Source: Kordia aestuariivivens (GTDB lineage Bacteria; Bacteroidota; Bacteroidia; Flavobacteriales; Flavobacteriaceae). From it: DNA of 64,000 nucleotides. The notes under the pieces were generated by a model. That model ran no database searches. It saw nothing but the letters and a program-made list of their open reading frames with translations, and was not told the DNA's origin. Of the stretch, positions 36,863 through 48,355 are shown in pieces (position 1 is the stretch's first letter; the number at the start of each line of letters is the position of its first letter). The stretch is from NCBI RefSeq assembly GCF_014397005.1, contig NZ_JACGWS010000009.1:175416-239415 (forward strand). The letters are read 5' to 3'. The translations under genes and the position numbers were made by a program.

Positions 36863-37374
36863 TAGACATTATTGATGTTAGTATGTGTAAAACTACTTGT
36901 TTTTAACTGTTATTGGTAATTAGATAACCTAAGTTTGATCTAATAGCGCTAATTTTTATAAGTAACGGATTCTTTTTCCGCAGTGTAGCAGACATTTTCC
37001 GTTAAGAATTTTCGAAGCCTTGGAGAAATCATAGATTCATGAACTCCTATTTAATGAAATAAAAACAGCGAACTAAAATTTAGGAAAATGAATGCGGTTT
37101 TAGTTTTCGATAGAATAACTAAAAACACCTCTGGAAATCGAAGATTCATGAATACCTTAACTTAAAGTGTAAATGATATGAACTAAAAAGCGCATTTTCT
37201 TTTGTTGACGCCTGTGCTGAACTTGATTCAGTATTCTTTGTGCGAGCAAAGTAAAAGAAAAAAACAATTACAAACGAAATACTGAGTTCAAAATTTTCTA
37301 GAAATAATTAAGTTTTTATTTCTAGAAGTTATATTAAATATTTAAAAATAACTCAAATCAACTATCTTTAAAAG
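36863..37374. other. Long intergenic region holding a dispersed repeat
   Basis: Non-coding. The middle (37015-37252) is copy B of the ~240-bp repeat; the rest is AT-rich with no gene. A fragment GATCTAATAGCGCT near 36933 belongs to the small GATCTAATA/GCG family also seen at 31180 and 38419. Confidence 0.6.
37015..37252 (+). repeat. Dispersed ~240-bp repeat, copy B
   Basis: Runs from AAGCCTTGGAGAAATC to GTGCGAGCAAAG, similar to copy A at 20115-20358 in the same orientation, with small indels and substitutions. Conserved blocks include GATTCATGAACTCCTATTTA and TGTGCTGAACTTGATTCAGT. Non-coding. Confidence 0.8.
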
Positions 37375-38391
37375 ATGAAATTACAACTCTCTATACAAAG
37401 TTTTGAACTTCCTTTAAAAAACCCGTTTACCATTTCTCGGTATACAATTACGGTTCAAAAAACGGTGGTGGTTTCTATTACAGACGGAAACTATATTGGC
37501 TATGGAGAAGCAACGGTAAATCCGTATTACAACAGTACAATAAACAGCTTGAAGCATTCCGTAGCGAGTGTAAAATCTATTTTTGATACTGTTGAAAAAG
37601 AATTGCATCCAACCAAACTCTGGACGCTTTTAGCACCAAAATTACAAGACAATTACTTTGCGCTTTGCGCGATTGATTGCGCGTATTGGGATTTATATGC
37701 ACAACAACAAAAAAAGCCATTGCGAAGGTTTTGGAGCGAGTACGATGATGAGTTGCCAAAAACGAACTTTACCATTGGAATCGATTCTATTGAAGTAATG
37801 AAATCAAAGATTCAACAAACGCCGTGGCCGATCTATAAAATAAAATTGGGTACAAAAAATGATCTTACAATCATAAAAGCACTTCGCGGAATTACAGATT
37901 CAGTATTTCGAGTTGATGCCAATTGCGCTTGGACTGTGGAAGAAACGCTTGAAAACGCAAAAATTCTAAAAGAACTCAACGTAGAATTCATCGAACAGCC
38001 ATTAAAAGCCGACAATTGGGAAGACATGAAGGTTCTCAAAGAAAAAAGTGTATTGCCAATTATTGCGGATGAAAGTTGTCAAAAACTAGCAGATGTAGCA
38101 AAGTGCGCAGAAGTTTTTCACGGAATCAATATCAAGCTGATGAAATGTGGTGGCATTACGCCTGCGTTGCAAATGATTCAAATCGCGAAAGCGAAACACA
38201 TCAAAATAATGGCAGGCTGCATGACCGAATCTTCTATTGGAATTTCAAACTTGGTACAATTAGCTCCTTTACTAAATTATATGGACGCAGATGGCGCTAT
38301 ACTATTACAAACCGACATTGCCAAAGGTGTTACGTTTAACAATGGCGAAATTGTATATGTTGCCAAAAATGGTTCAGGTGCTTCTTTTTGA
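37375..38391 (+). CDS. Dipeptide epimerase (L-Ala-D/L-Glu epimerase type)
   Basis: 338 residues, enolase superfamily. Interconverts L-Ala-D-Glu and L-Ala-L-Glu or related dipeptides, linking peptidoglycan peptide recycling to catabolism, in the cytoplasm. N-terminal capping domain (PLKNPFTISRYT); catalytic KxK lysine in IYKIKLGT; metal ligands in RVDANCAW, IEQPL and ADES; second general-acid/base lysine in INIKLMKCGG; and MAGCMTESSIG, which shapes the dipeptide carboxylate site. No dipeptidase or transporter is adjacent. Lys or another residue specificity is possible; family members vary. Confidence 0.88.
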   Translation: MKLQLSIQSFELPLKNPFTISRYTITVQKTVVVSITDGNYIGYGEATVNPYYNSTINSLKHSVASVKSIFDTVEKELHPTKLWTLLAPKLQDNYFALCAIDCAYWDLYAQQQKKPLRRFWSEYDDELPKTNFTIGIDSIEVMKSKIQQTPWPIYKIKLGTKNDLTIIKALRGITDSVFRVDANCAWTVEETLENAKILKELNVEFIEQPLKADNWEDMKVLKEKSVLPIIADESCQKLADVAKCAEVFHGINIKLMKCGGITPALQMIQIAKAKHIKIMAGCMTESSIGISNLVQLAPLLNYMDADGAILLQTDIAKGVTFNNGEIVYVAKNGSGASF

Positions 38392-38466
38392 TTTGTTACG
38401 ATTTAGTCTTTATTCTATGATCTAATAGCGAAGCGGTCTTTTATCTTTTGTTGAAAAAACTAAATA

Positions 38467-38940
38467 CTATTCCGATTTTTTTACAGCATAGGTGAATTTT
38501 TCAAAACGCTTCGGAAACTCGTTGGTAATTTCTAATTTGTTGGAAGTAATTGTTGGTTTAATCTTAATAACCTTCACAGAATCAGCAAGTGTAAAAGAAT
38601 GCATACTTCGCATATTTACAACGTCAATATGTTGTAATTTCACTTCATAATCGCCTTTTTTCAAGTCTATAATTACATATTCACGACCTTTAATTTGTCC
38701 CAATGCTTTGCCGTTTATCCAAACATTCAAGCGCGCAGTATTGTCAATCTTATGTAAAATATCAGCTCCATTATAAATAAGTACTTTTCCGTTTCCTAGT
38801 TTTTCTAAGGTAACATCTTCAAAATTTGTTTTCACAAAATCATATTCAGATGCAATCGGTTTCAAAGCACAAGAAGTAACTAAAAGTAGCGTCATAGCTA
38901 TCACAACGAATCGAATATTTTTAATAACAATAGTGTTCAT
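38467..38940 (-). CDS. Small lipoprotein, beta-sandwich type
   Basis: 157 residues. Signal FVVIAMTLLLVTSC with lipobox VTSC near residue 24. The mature part reads VLIYNGADILHK, LNVWINGKALGQIKGREYVI and KKGDYEVKLQ, which looks like a PEGA- or DUF2846-like domain binding the cell wall or other envelope proteins. The fold call is tentative. Monocistronic. Confidence 0.6.
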   Translation of the reverse strand: MNTIVIKNIRFVVIAMTLLLVTSCALKPIASEYDFVKTNFEDVTLEKLGNGKVLIYNGADILHKIDNTARLNVWINGKALGQIKGREYVIIDLKKGDYEVKLQHIDVVNMRSMHSFTLADSVKVIKIKPTITSNKLEITNEFPKRFEKFTYAVKKSE

Positions 38941-39086
38941 AATTGAAATGTTTAGAAGACAAACTTACCAATTAAGCAACGTTTTATTTTGCGAAAATCA
39001 CAAAAAATAAAATTCTAATTCGTGATTACAACCATTTACACTGTATAAATCACAATACTTTTGAATTGAATTTAAAACGTAATCTT

Positions 39087-39713
39087 ATGAAATTTCTATG
39101 TTCAGTAGTAGTATTCGTATTTGCAATGTCAACACTACAATCTCAAAATGATTCGTCAGCATATAATCCGTTTGACAACGCAACATTTGCCATTGGTGGC
39201 GGTGTATTCATGCCACAAGGAAAACTAAGTTCCTACTTTGGGACAGCTCCTTTTTTAGAACTAAGTGCAAACTTTCCATTTCGCAGAAAAAAAGCAATTG
39301 GCTTAACTTTGCAAGTTGTGATTCCTAACCAAAAAGATGATTTTCTATACCGAAGAACCATTGATACTATTCAAGTAAAAAGCACCATGATGTTAAACTT
39401 TACGGTAGATTTCAAAAAGAGTTTGCATACAAGTACCAAAGGAAATCTTGAATTAAAACTAGGTCTAGGTGTTTCAGGAATTACGACTGATGCGCGAAAT
39501 CCGTTTTACAGTGGCGAAGATGGTGAAGAAAAATATGAAATTGTCAGCTCTGTACTATTCAGTCCAGGATTGGAATATCAATACGAATTTAATGAAAACA
39601 GCAAATTTATCATTGGAGTTAGTGTGAATTATGCTCCGTATAAAGTAGAAGGTGCTGTGCGAGAAGATATTGGCGGTTTGGCATTTGTCCCCAAAATCGC
39701 GTATGTTTTCTAA
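39087..39713 (+). CDS. Small outer-membrane beta-barrel protein
   Basis: 208 residues from MKFLCSV; the upstream TTG (39066) is less likely because a signal peptide MKFLCSVVVFVFAMSTLQSQ starts here. The mature chain alternates hydrophobic and polar residues in strand-sized units (AIGGGVFMPQGKL, IIGVSVNYAPYKVEG) and ends VPKIAYVF, with Phe last, as in BAM-inserted barrels. Probably an 8-strand porin-like protein of unknown role. Confidence 0.68.
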   Translation: MKFLCSVVVFVFAMSTLQSQNDSSAYNPFDNATFAIGGGVFMPQGKLSSYFGTAPFLELSANFPFRRKKAIGLTLQVVIPNQKDDFLYRRTIDTIQVKSTMMLNFTVDFKKSLHTSTKGNLELKLGLGVSGITTDARNPFYSGEDGEEKYEIVSSVLFSPGLEYQYEFNENSKFIIGVSVNYAPYKVEGAVREDIGGLAFVPKIAYVF

Positions 39714-39729
39714 AGAAATAGTATCGTGT

Positions 39730-39777
39730 AAAAAAACGCGCAAAATCTTAAATTTAAATACGTTGCGCGTTTTTTTT
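39730..39777 (+). terminator. Terminator after the barrel gene
   Basis: AAAAAACGCGCAA / TTGCGCGTTTTTTTT around an AT-rich loop. Confidence 0.75.
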
Positions 39778-39854
39778 AATATTTTGTCTAATAGTGAAGA
39801 AGTCATTGAACGTCTTGACGCTCTATGCAGAAAGCGAAGCGTTCTTATAGCTGC

Positions 39855-40874
39855 TTACTGCTTTATAAACTTCTTCGTTGCTGACTGTCCAGTTTCCGTT
39901 TCAAGTGTCATAAAATACATTCCTTGTTGTAAATTAGCAACAGAAATACTTCCCGTGTGTTGACTTGACGTAAAAACAGTTCTTCCTTGAACATCTACAA
40001 TAGTAACTGTTTTAATCTCTTGACTATTATTTGTTTGTATCGTGATCAAATCTTTTGCAGGATTTGGATACAATTGAAAATTAGCAGCAGCTAACGTATT
40101 GTTTGTAGAAAGTGTAATAGCTGTATTACGTTCAAATGTTTCCGTGGTTTGATCGACTCCTAAAAATGCTGAAATAAGGTGTGCATTATTATACCTGTAC
40201 GCTAAATTATCGGCACCATTGTCATAATAGTAATACGTAGTTTGTGTTAACGTTCCTATATTATTAAAAATAGGAGGAATGCTAAAACTCAAGGTTTGGT
40301 CTATGCGTAAGCGTGTTACATTTCCTGTATAGCCGCATCCGCAAAGAAGATCGTTCATGGTTAACATTCCATACGCATCAACTGTTGCAGTAACTGTTCC
40401 TGTAAAAGTTCCGCTTGTTCCTAGGTATGAAAATGTCCCAGAAACAGCTCCAGAATTATTTGCTCCAAAATTTAACGGAAACAATCCAATAAAAGCATTC
40501 GTGCCACTATAATTCAATATAATATCGCCTTGAGAAACTCCAGTAATTGAAGTTCCGCTTCCATCTTCTTTCAAGAAAAATTCACTTACAGTTGGCGTTC
40601 CACCTTGTGAAGTAATCGATAAAACTTCCGTTGTACCAGGATATGTAGTTAATTGAGCTGCGGTTGGAGCTGCATACGAGTCAATATTGTTTCCTGCAGG
40701 AATTGATCCGCTAAAGTCCCAAACGACATTAGCGCCTGTTGGTGTTTGGTCTGGTACAATAGTTGGAGTTACAACCGTAAAATCAGTATTTGGATCACTT
40801 CCAAATTTTGTAATCGTTTGAGAAAAAGAAGCAATGCTAAAAAGCGATGCTAGTAAAAGTAATTTTGTTTTCAT
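39855..40874 (-). CDS. T9SS-secreted protein with type A sorting domain
   Basis: 339 residues. Signal peptide MKTKLLLLASLFSIASFSQ. The central region is beta-rich, Gly/Thr-rich and of unknown function (SEFFLKEDGSG, SGTFSYLGTSGTFTGTVTA). The C-terminal ~75 residues are a T9SS type A domain: FQLYPNPAKDLITI, VTIVDVQGRTVF, LQQGMYFMTLET and KKFIKQ. Such proteins cross the outer membrane through the type IX secretion system and are released or attached to the surface. Monocistronic. Confidence 0.86.
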   Translation of the reverse strand: MKTKLLLLASLFSIASFSQTITKFGSDPNTDFTVVTPTIVPDQTPTGANVVWDFSGSIPAGNNIDSYAAPTAAQLTTYPGTTEVLSITSQGGTPTVSEFFLKEDGSGTSITGVSQGDIILNYSGTNAFIGLFPLNFGANNSGAVSGTFSYLGTSGTFTGTVTATVDAYGMLTMNDLLCGCGYTGNVTRLRIDQTLSFSIPPIFNNIGTLTQTTYYYYDNGADNLAYRYNNAHLISAFLGVDQTTETFERNTAITLSTNNTLAAANFQLYPNPAKDLITIQTNNSQEIKTVTIVDVQGRTVFTSSQHTGSISVANLQQGMYFMTLETETGQSATKKFIKQ

Positions 40875-41184
40875 AGAACAATATTTAGTAGAATAGTTAT
40901 TAGTACCGTAAAATTACTAAAAACAAAAGCGAAGCATGTTAAAAAAAGCATTTTTCTGTTGATAAAAAGTAACTTGTAGGTGTTTTAACCTAAAAAACAA
41001 AAGTCAAAATAGCGCTTCTGTGCGATGCTTTTAATTTCTCCGTCAGACGAGAAGAAAAAAGTAATTCAAAAATCATTCTAAAGGTGTTTTAAGCCATTCT
41101 AAGCAAGTTTTATTAAAAACACTAAATGTTAATAACTATTTGAAAAGCGGCTTAAAAGTGTTTAAAAATCAATTCATGAAGTGT

Positions 41185-41192
41185 TATATTTG
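41185..41192 (+). promoter_or_regulatory. Candidate -7 box of gyrB
   Basis: TATATTTG matches TAnnTTTG. The -33 region about 20 bases upstream reads GTGTTTAAA, a partial match to TTTG. The box lies 70 bases before the start codon. Confidence 0.45.
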
Positions 41193-41244
41193 TTTGTTAA
41201 GAGTAAAATAAATCAGAACACTTTATGCTGTTCTAAAAATATAA

Positions 41245-43200
<1,956 letters not shown>

Positions 43201-43214
43201 ATAAGTCTTACTAT

Positions 43215-43259
43215 TGACCCGTCCTGAAAAACCGTTACAGATTTTATAGGACGGGTCAT
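43215..43259 (+). terminator. Terminator-like hairpin after gyrB
   Basis: TGACCCGTCCT / AGGACGGGTCA, a perfect 11-bp stem around a 22-base loop, followed by a short TT. It also lies just past the stop of the convergent T9SS gene. Confidence 0.65.
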
Positions 43260-43269
43260 TTGGTATAAA

Positions 43270-44010
43270 TCATTCTTTGATAAATCGGGAAACATTCGTG
43301 TCTCCATCTTTATAGGTAGTTTTGATAAAATAAATTCCAGGAGACAAAAATGATAAGTCTAAGGAATTATCTTGATGCGAAATTTTTGTTTCAAAAATAC
43401 GCGAACCTACTACTGAAAGCACATCTATTTTTTCTACCGAAAATCCTTTGAAATCAAAATACAATTTCTTTTTTACAGGATTAGGATACATAACAATGCT
43501 TTTTTTCTGAAACTTTTCAAGTGAAAGTACAAAGTTGCCATGTACAGCTCTATTTCCTTCTGGTGTATCAATAATCAATGTTTTATGACCATTGCCTTCA
43601 TCAATAATTTGATAATCAAAAGTTCTTGGTGGACTACTACTACCAGTAATTATAAGACCTAGATATTGACTTTCCAACGCACAATTCGTAGAACATGATC
43701 CTAGTGTAACACCTGGAAACTGAACTGTAAATGTACCAGAACCAAAGGAAAGTGATTGTGATGCGTTGAAAGCAACATTGATATCTCCTGCGTTCGCATA
43801 AAAATCATAATAGTTAGGTGATGATTCAAAAAATTGAATTCCTGGGTGGTAACTTGGATTTGATGGATGCGGTTGTGTCACATTAATAGTAGTTCCATTA
43901 ATTACCATATAATGCAATGTCCATATGTTTCCATCACCAATTAAATCTTGTTGTGCAAATCCAAAATGAAAACAAATGAATGCACATATTGAAAGTGTAA
44001 TTTTTTTCAT
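43270..44010 (-). CDS. T9SS-secreted protein with type A sorting domain
   Basis: 246 residues. Signal peptide MKKITLSICAFICFHFGFAQ. The N-terminal part (GDGNIWTLHYMVINGTTINV) resembles a small lipocalin-like beta domain found in many T9SS cargo proteins, with a Cys pair (GSCSTNC). The C-terminus is a type A sorting domain: SIVMYPNPVKKKLYFDF, SPGIYFIKTTY and SRFIKE. Function unknown. It converges on gyrB. Confidence 0.84.
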   Translation of the reverse strand: MKKITLSICAFICFHFGFAQQDLIGDGNIWTLHYMVINGTTINVTQPHPSNPSYHPGIQFFESSPNYYDFYANAGDINVAFNASQSLSFGSGTFTVQFPGVTLGSCSTNCALESQYLGLIITGSSSPPRTFDYQIIDEGNGHKTLIIDTPEGNRAVHGNFVLSLEKFQKKSIVMYPNPVKKKLYFDFKGFSVEKIDVLSVVGSRIFETKISHQDNSLDLSFLSPGIYFIKTTYKDGDTNVSRFIKE

Positions 44011-44190
44011 AGCGTAAAGTATTTACATAAATATACAAAAAATATCTACAGATGTAATATGTTATTTAGATGCTCATTAATATATATTGCATCATAACTT
44101 TTTTATACAAAAACAAAAAAGGGCTATTTCCTGTGTATAAAATAGTACGTTTTTATTATTTTAGTCAAAACTAACTTAACCTAATAAGTC

Positions 44191-45237
44191 ATGAAAAAAA
44201 CAATTACACTTCTTGTAATGCTATTTGTATCGGCATTGCAAGCACAAGAATTAGAAAGTCTATTGCTATCAGGAAATGATGCAAGCAAGCTTACCGAAAA
44301 CTATATGAATCCGCTAATGAAAGGATTATTATATAGTATGAATGGCGGTTGGTATACGACTGCAAAAACGCATAAAAAATTTGGTTTTGACATTACAGTT
44401 TCTGCAAATGCGAGTTTTATACCAAGTTCAAGTCAAAATTTTAATTTCAGTCCTGCTGATTATGAATTTCTTACAACGGCGAATGGAGAAACATCATTGC
44501 CAACTGTAATGAGTGAAAATAGTTCTGAAACTACAATTAACGTAAGCATTCCTATTGATGGAACAAATACATTTAAAGTTGGAAGTTTTCAAATGCCAGG
44601 CGGCATCACCGAAGACCTACCTATAAATGCTGCGCCAGCACCTATGATTCAAGTTGGACTTGGATTGCCAACACGAACGGATGTAAAATTACGATTTGTG
44701 CCGAAACTAAGTTTTGATGATGATGTAGAAGCTAGTCTTATTGGCGTTGGATTACAACATGATATCACACAATATTTAGGCCCGATAGACAAATTACCAC
44801 TAAGCGTTTCTGTACTTGCTGCGTTTACTCGACTAAAAGCAACGTACGCCATCAATGACGACAGTCTTACGGATAATGTGAGTATCCAAAATGGAGAAGC
44901 AGAATTTACGATGAATGCTTTTACAATTCAGGCTTTGGGTTCATTAGACTTTAAAATTATTACGCTATATGGTGGATTTGGATATAATCAAGGGAAATCT
45001 GAAGTCAACCTCAAGGGCGATTACAATTTGAGTTATGAAGTGCAAGATAGTAGTGGAAACACCATATCAACTGTAAACGAAACAGTATCAAATCCGGTGA
45101 ATCTAGACTTTGAAGCAAACGGAATACGAACCACACTTGGCGCACGATTAAATTTGGGTCCAATAAAAATATTTGGCGACTACACCTTTCAGAAATTCAA
45201 TACATTAAGCGCTGGTATAGCTGTGAGTATTCGATAA
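44191..45237 (+). CDS. DUF6588-type outer-membrane protein
   Basis: 348 residues. Signal peptide MKKTITLLVMLFVSALQAQ. Near the N-terminus it has NYMNPLMKGLLYSMNGGWYT and KFGFDITVSANASFIPSS, a pattern of the DUF6588 family in Bacteroidetes. The remainder is strand-rich and ends KIFGDYTFQKFNTLSAGIAV then SIR, so it is probably an outer-membrane barrel. No activity is known. It stands alone, 99 bases before mdh. Confidence 0.78.
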   Translation: MKKTITLLVMLFVSALQAQELESLLLSGNDASKLTENYMNPLMKGLLYSMNGGWYTTAKTHKKFGFDITVSANASFIPSSSQNFNFSPADYEFLTTANGETSLPTVMSENSSETTINVSIPIDGTNTFKVGSFQMPGGITEDLPINAAPAPMIQVGLGLPTRTDVKLRFVPKLSFDDDVEASLIGVGLQHDITQYLGPIDKLPLSVSVLAAFTRLKATYAINDDSLTDNVSIQNGEAEFTMNAFTIQALGSLDFKIITLYGGFGYNQGKSEVNLKGDYNLSYEVQDSSGNTISTVNETVSNPVNLDFEANGIRTTLGARLNLGPIKIFGDYTFQKFNTLSAGIAVSIR

Positions 45238-45336
45238 CTGATTTGCTACAAATAATTTAAAATAACGTTGTTTTTCAGTATAAAAAATGGCAACTTTGCA
45301 GCTTTAGAAACAATACATCCAAAAAAAATAAAAAAT

Positions 45337-46263
45337 ATGAAAATTACAGTTGTAGGAGCAGGAGCCGTAGGCGCAAGTTGTGCAGAATACATTGCCATTA
45401 AAAACTTTGCTTCAGAAGTCGTTTTATTAGATATTAAAGAAGGATATGCAGAAGGAAAAGCGATGGACTTAATGCAAACAGCTTCTTTAAATGGTTTTGA
45501 TACAAAAATCATAGGAAGTACTAGTGACTATTCTAAAACAGCTGGAAGTAATATCTGTGTAATTACTTCAGGAATTCCTCGTAAACCAGGAATGACTCGT
45601 GAAGAATTAATCGGAATCAATGCAGGAATTGTAAAAACAGTTTCTTCAAGTTTAATTGAGCATTCTCCAAATACAATCATCATTGTAGTAAGTAATCCAA
45701 TGGATACAATGACCTATTTAGTTCACAAAACAACAGGATTGCCAAAAAGCAGAATCATCGGAATGGGTGGTGCTTTAGATAGTGCTCGTTTCAAATACAG
45801 ATTGGCAGAAGCGTTAGAAGCTCCAATATCTGATGTTGACGGAATGGTTATCGGTGGACACAGTGATAAAGGAATGGTGCCTTTAACAGCGCATGCAACA
45901 CGTAACAGTGTAAAAGTTTCTGAATTCTTATCAGAAGAACGTTTAGAGCAAGTAAAACAAGATACCAAAGTTGGTGGAGCTACCTTAACAAAATTATTAG
46001 GAACCTCTGCTTGGTATGCGCCAGGAGCAGCAGTTTCAGGATTGGTTCAGGCAATTGCTTGTGATCAAAAGAAAATGTTCCCTTGTTCTGTTTTACTAGA
46101 AGGTGAATACGGATTAAACGATTTATGTATCGGAGTTCCTGTAATCTTAGGGAAAAACGGAATTGAAAGTATTGTTGAAATCAACTTAAGCGATGCTGAA
46201 AAAGCACACTTATCTGAAAGTGCTGAAGGTGTAAAGAAAACAAACGGATTGTTAGAATTGTAA
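45337..46263 (+). CDS. mdh: Malate dehydrogenase
   Basis: 308 residues from MKITVVGAGAVGAS; an in-frame start 69 bases upstream is rejected because the Rossmann glycine motif must sit at the N-terminus. NAD-dependent malate-oxaloacetate interconversion in the TCA cycle. Motifs: GAGAVGAS, active-site loop GIPRKPGMTREELI, SNPMDTMTYL, catalytic His in GGHSDKGMVPL. Arg in the loop position (RKPGM) favours malate over lactate. Followed by a terminator. Confidence 0.95.
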   Translation: MKITVVGAGAVGASCAEYIAIKNFASEVVLLDIKEGYAEGKAMDLMQTASLNGFDTKIIGSTSDYSKTAGSNICVITSGIPRKPGMTREELIGINAGIVKTVSSSLIEHSPNTIIIVVSNPMDTMTYLVHKTTGLPKSRIIGMGGALDSARFKYRLAEALEAPISDVDGMVIGGHSDKGMVPLTAHATRNSVKVSEFLSEERLEQVKQDTKVGGATLTKLLGTSAWYAPGAAVSGLVQAIACDQKKMFPCSVLLEGEYGLNDLCIGVPVILGKNGIESIVEINLSDAEKAHLSESAEGVKKTNGLLEL

Positions 46264-46287
46264 AATTCTGATTTTAAAATAAATACA

Positions 46288-46325
46288 CAAAAACCTCATT
46301 GCAGTTAGCTTTGAGGTTTTTTTTA
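46288..46325 (+). terminator. Terminator of mdh
   Basis: AAAAACCTCA / TGAGGTTTTTTTT around a short loop. Confidence 0.78.
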
Positions 46326-46393
46326 TGAATCAATATGTAACATCTTTACACGATCAGACACTTATGTATTGTTGTTTAAAACGATACATCTCT

Positions 46394-47380
46394 ATGAAAA
46401 AAAAACACATTCTTAGTTGCACACTTTTTTTAGCATTTTGTTTAATGGCTTGTGAAGGACCTTCTTCTGGATCGAAAGCGCAAATTCAATTTGAAATCAC
46501 GGAAAATAATTTTAGTGAGGATCAAAGAGTAAAAACCAAACATGTCATTCAAAAACGCTTGGAGTCTTTAGGCGCGAGTAACATAGAAATTACAGAAGAT
46601 CAGAAAAATATAGTTGCAAATTATACAAAAGGAGCTGATTCGGTATTGACTTGGCAAAGTTTTCAGACTATAGGAAAGCTGGAATTTTTTGAAGTATGCA
46701 ATAAAAAAGAGATTCTATACAAATACCTAGATAAAACGTATGCTTCTAAGCTAAAATCAGATGAAAAAATCACGATACTGAAGGATGATGAAATTGAATT
46801 AAATCTGGAAGAAGCTGTGAATTTCTTAGGAATTATTGAACTCAATTTTAACTTTAATGAAGATCCTATTTTTGGATATGTGGCTGAAAAACACAAAGCA
46901 CGTGCTGAAGAATTATTAATACAGAAAGAACCTGTATTTATAAGTGCGCTGAAAAGAAGAGTCAAGTTTCTGTTAGGAAAACCTGATGCTAATTATAAGC
47001 AAGGTAAGTATCCTTTACATGCTGTATATGTAACCTCAACAAATGAAGCGCCATTGGATGGAAGTTATGTCACAGAAGCGGGCGTATCTGATGGTCATAT
47101 TGAAAATAGGTATGTTATCAATTTACAAATGAATAAAGAAGGTGCAATTATTTGGGAACGATTAACTGAAAAAACATATCAGGAAAGAGGAAATATTGCC
47201 ATCGTTATTGATGATGTTGTATACTCAGCACCAAGTGTAAACACTGGAAAAATTGTAGGTGGTAACACTCAAGTCTCTGGAAATTTCACAAGAGGTGAAG
47301 CAACAATCTTAGCAAGTATTATTCGTTCTGGAGTGCTTCCGAACGTTAAAATTGTGAAAATGCAAACCGTTAAAGAATGA
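46394..47380 (+). CDS. Lipoprotein with SecD P1-like periplasmic domain
   Basis: 328 residues from the ATG at 46394; an earlier in-frame ATG (46325) is rejected because the lipoprotein signal (MKKKHILSCTLFLAFCLMAC, lipobox LMAC) starts here. The mature protein reproduces the SecD P1 region: the base RVKTKHVIQKRLESLGASNI and the head GNIAIVIDDVVYSAPSVNTG, VGGNTQVSGNF and ASIIRSGVLP. The same head motif is in SecDF of this window (GNIAIVLDNIVYSAPGVTTG). It has none of the SecD membrane helices. SecD P1 captures translocating proteins on the outer side of the inner membrane; a lipid-anchored free copy could be an accessory, but this is inference. Confidence 0.82.
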   Translation: MKKKHILSCTLFLAFCLMACEGPSSGSKAQIQFEITENNFSEDQRVKTKHVIQKRLESLGASNIEITEDQKNIVANYTKGADSVLTWQSFQTIGKLEFFEVCNKKEILYKYLDKTYASKLKSDEKITILKDDEIELNLEEAVNFLGIIELNFNFNEDPIFGYVAEKHKARAEELLIQKEPVFISALKRRVKFLLGKPDANYKQGKYPLHAVYVTSTNEAPLDGSYVTEAGVSDGHIENRYVINLQMNKEGAIIWERLTEKTYQERGNIAIVIDDVVYSAPSVNTGKIVGGNTQVSGNFTRGEATILASIIRSGVLPNVKIVKMQTVKE

Positions 47381-47494
47381 CAATCTGCAAAAAAGCTCAA
47401 AATGTAAGAGTAGCAATATAATATTCAATAGATTAAATCAAAATTAATTACCAAAACAGGACGATTTTGCACTCTTTCTTTTTATATTTGGCAC

Positions 47495-48124
47495 ATGATT
47501 GCTAAAAAATATTTTAGTGCTTTAATAATCCTTATCACGCTACTTGGTTTCTACAAGAAGCAATCGCCTGCGCCAAATCAGGAGATTGAACTTCAGTTTG
47601 CAGACCAAACGACTGTGTTAGCGGAGACAGATGAAGTAATTGAAGCAATCACAGCGCAGTTAGAAGCGTTAGGTGTTGAGAATATTCAAGTTCGACAAAC
47701 AGCTGGAATACTCAAAATTGCATATTACAGCGATGAAAATGTTGCTGAAATCAAAAAAATTCTTGCTGAAGAAGGATTCGAGTCAGAAGACAAATCAGAA
47801 GAAATTCCAACCAATAAAAAAGCAGTAACGTTTCAAGAGTACGGAATTGTTGATAGCTTTAAAATAGATGTATATGAATTGCAAACGGTTTCTAATCCGT
47901 ATACAGCAATTCACGGAAAATACATTTTAGCATTACATAAAGACTACGATAAATCTCCAAGTCCGAATTCGTCAGCAAATACAAGTTCGTTCCTTACAGG
48001 AGAAATCAAAACTACGATTGCATTAGCCTATACAGAATCTAGTTATACGGCTATTCCAAAAGAAAACATTTCGTATGAAATCCCAGATGTTCGCGCGGGA
48101 CCTTTCACAACAATGCATTCATAA
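47495..48124 (+). CDS. Membrane-anchored protein with SecD P1-base-like segment
   Basis: 209 residues. One N-terminal hydrophobic segment (YFSALIILITLLGFY) could be an uncleaved anchor or signal. The first half (VIEAITAQLEALGVENIQVR, KIAYYSDENVAEIKKIL) resembles the P1-base ferredoxin-like unit of SecD (compare IQKRLESLGASNIEIT in the neighbouring lipoprotein). The second half is unlike anything I know. Lies between the P1 lipoprotein (114 bases) and secDF (231 bases), which strengthens the idea of an export-related role. Function not assigned. Confidence 0.6.
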   Translation: MIAKKYFSALIILITLLGFYKKQSPAPNQEIELQFADQTTVLAETDEVIEAITAQLEALGVENIQVRQTAGILKIAYYSDENVAEIKKILAEEGFESEDKSEEIPTNKKAVTFQEYGIVDSFKIDVYELQTVSNPYTAIHGKYILALHKDYDKSPSPNSSANTSSFLTGEIKTTIALAYTESSYTAIPKENISYEIPDVRAGPFTTMHS

Positions 48125-48355
48125 ATCAAACATAATTTTTTAGAGATTATCAATACGATTTACGAACGTATCTTACCGTAAAAAGTGTATTAAATTGAGA
48201 AAACTCGATTCAATACGCATAAAATATAGCTTCTCGGTATGATTACGAAGGCTATTAAATTCACAATCAAATCATCCAAAAAAAAATAATTGTCAAATTT
48301 TACAGTAAATTATATAGTTGCTCGTTTTAAAAAATTTGACCAAAAACATTGAATA

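Noticed and set aside
46325..46394. Earlier ATG for the SecD P1 lipoprotein
   Set aside because: It would place 23 residues before the lipoprotein signal and overlaps the mdh terminator.
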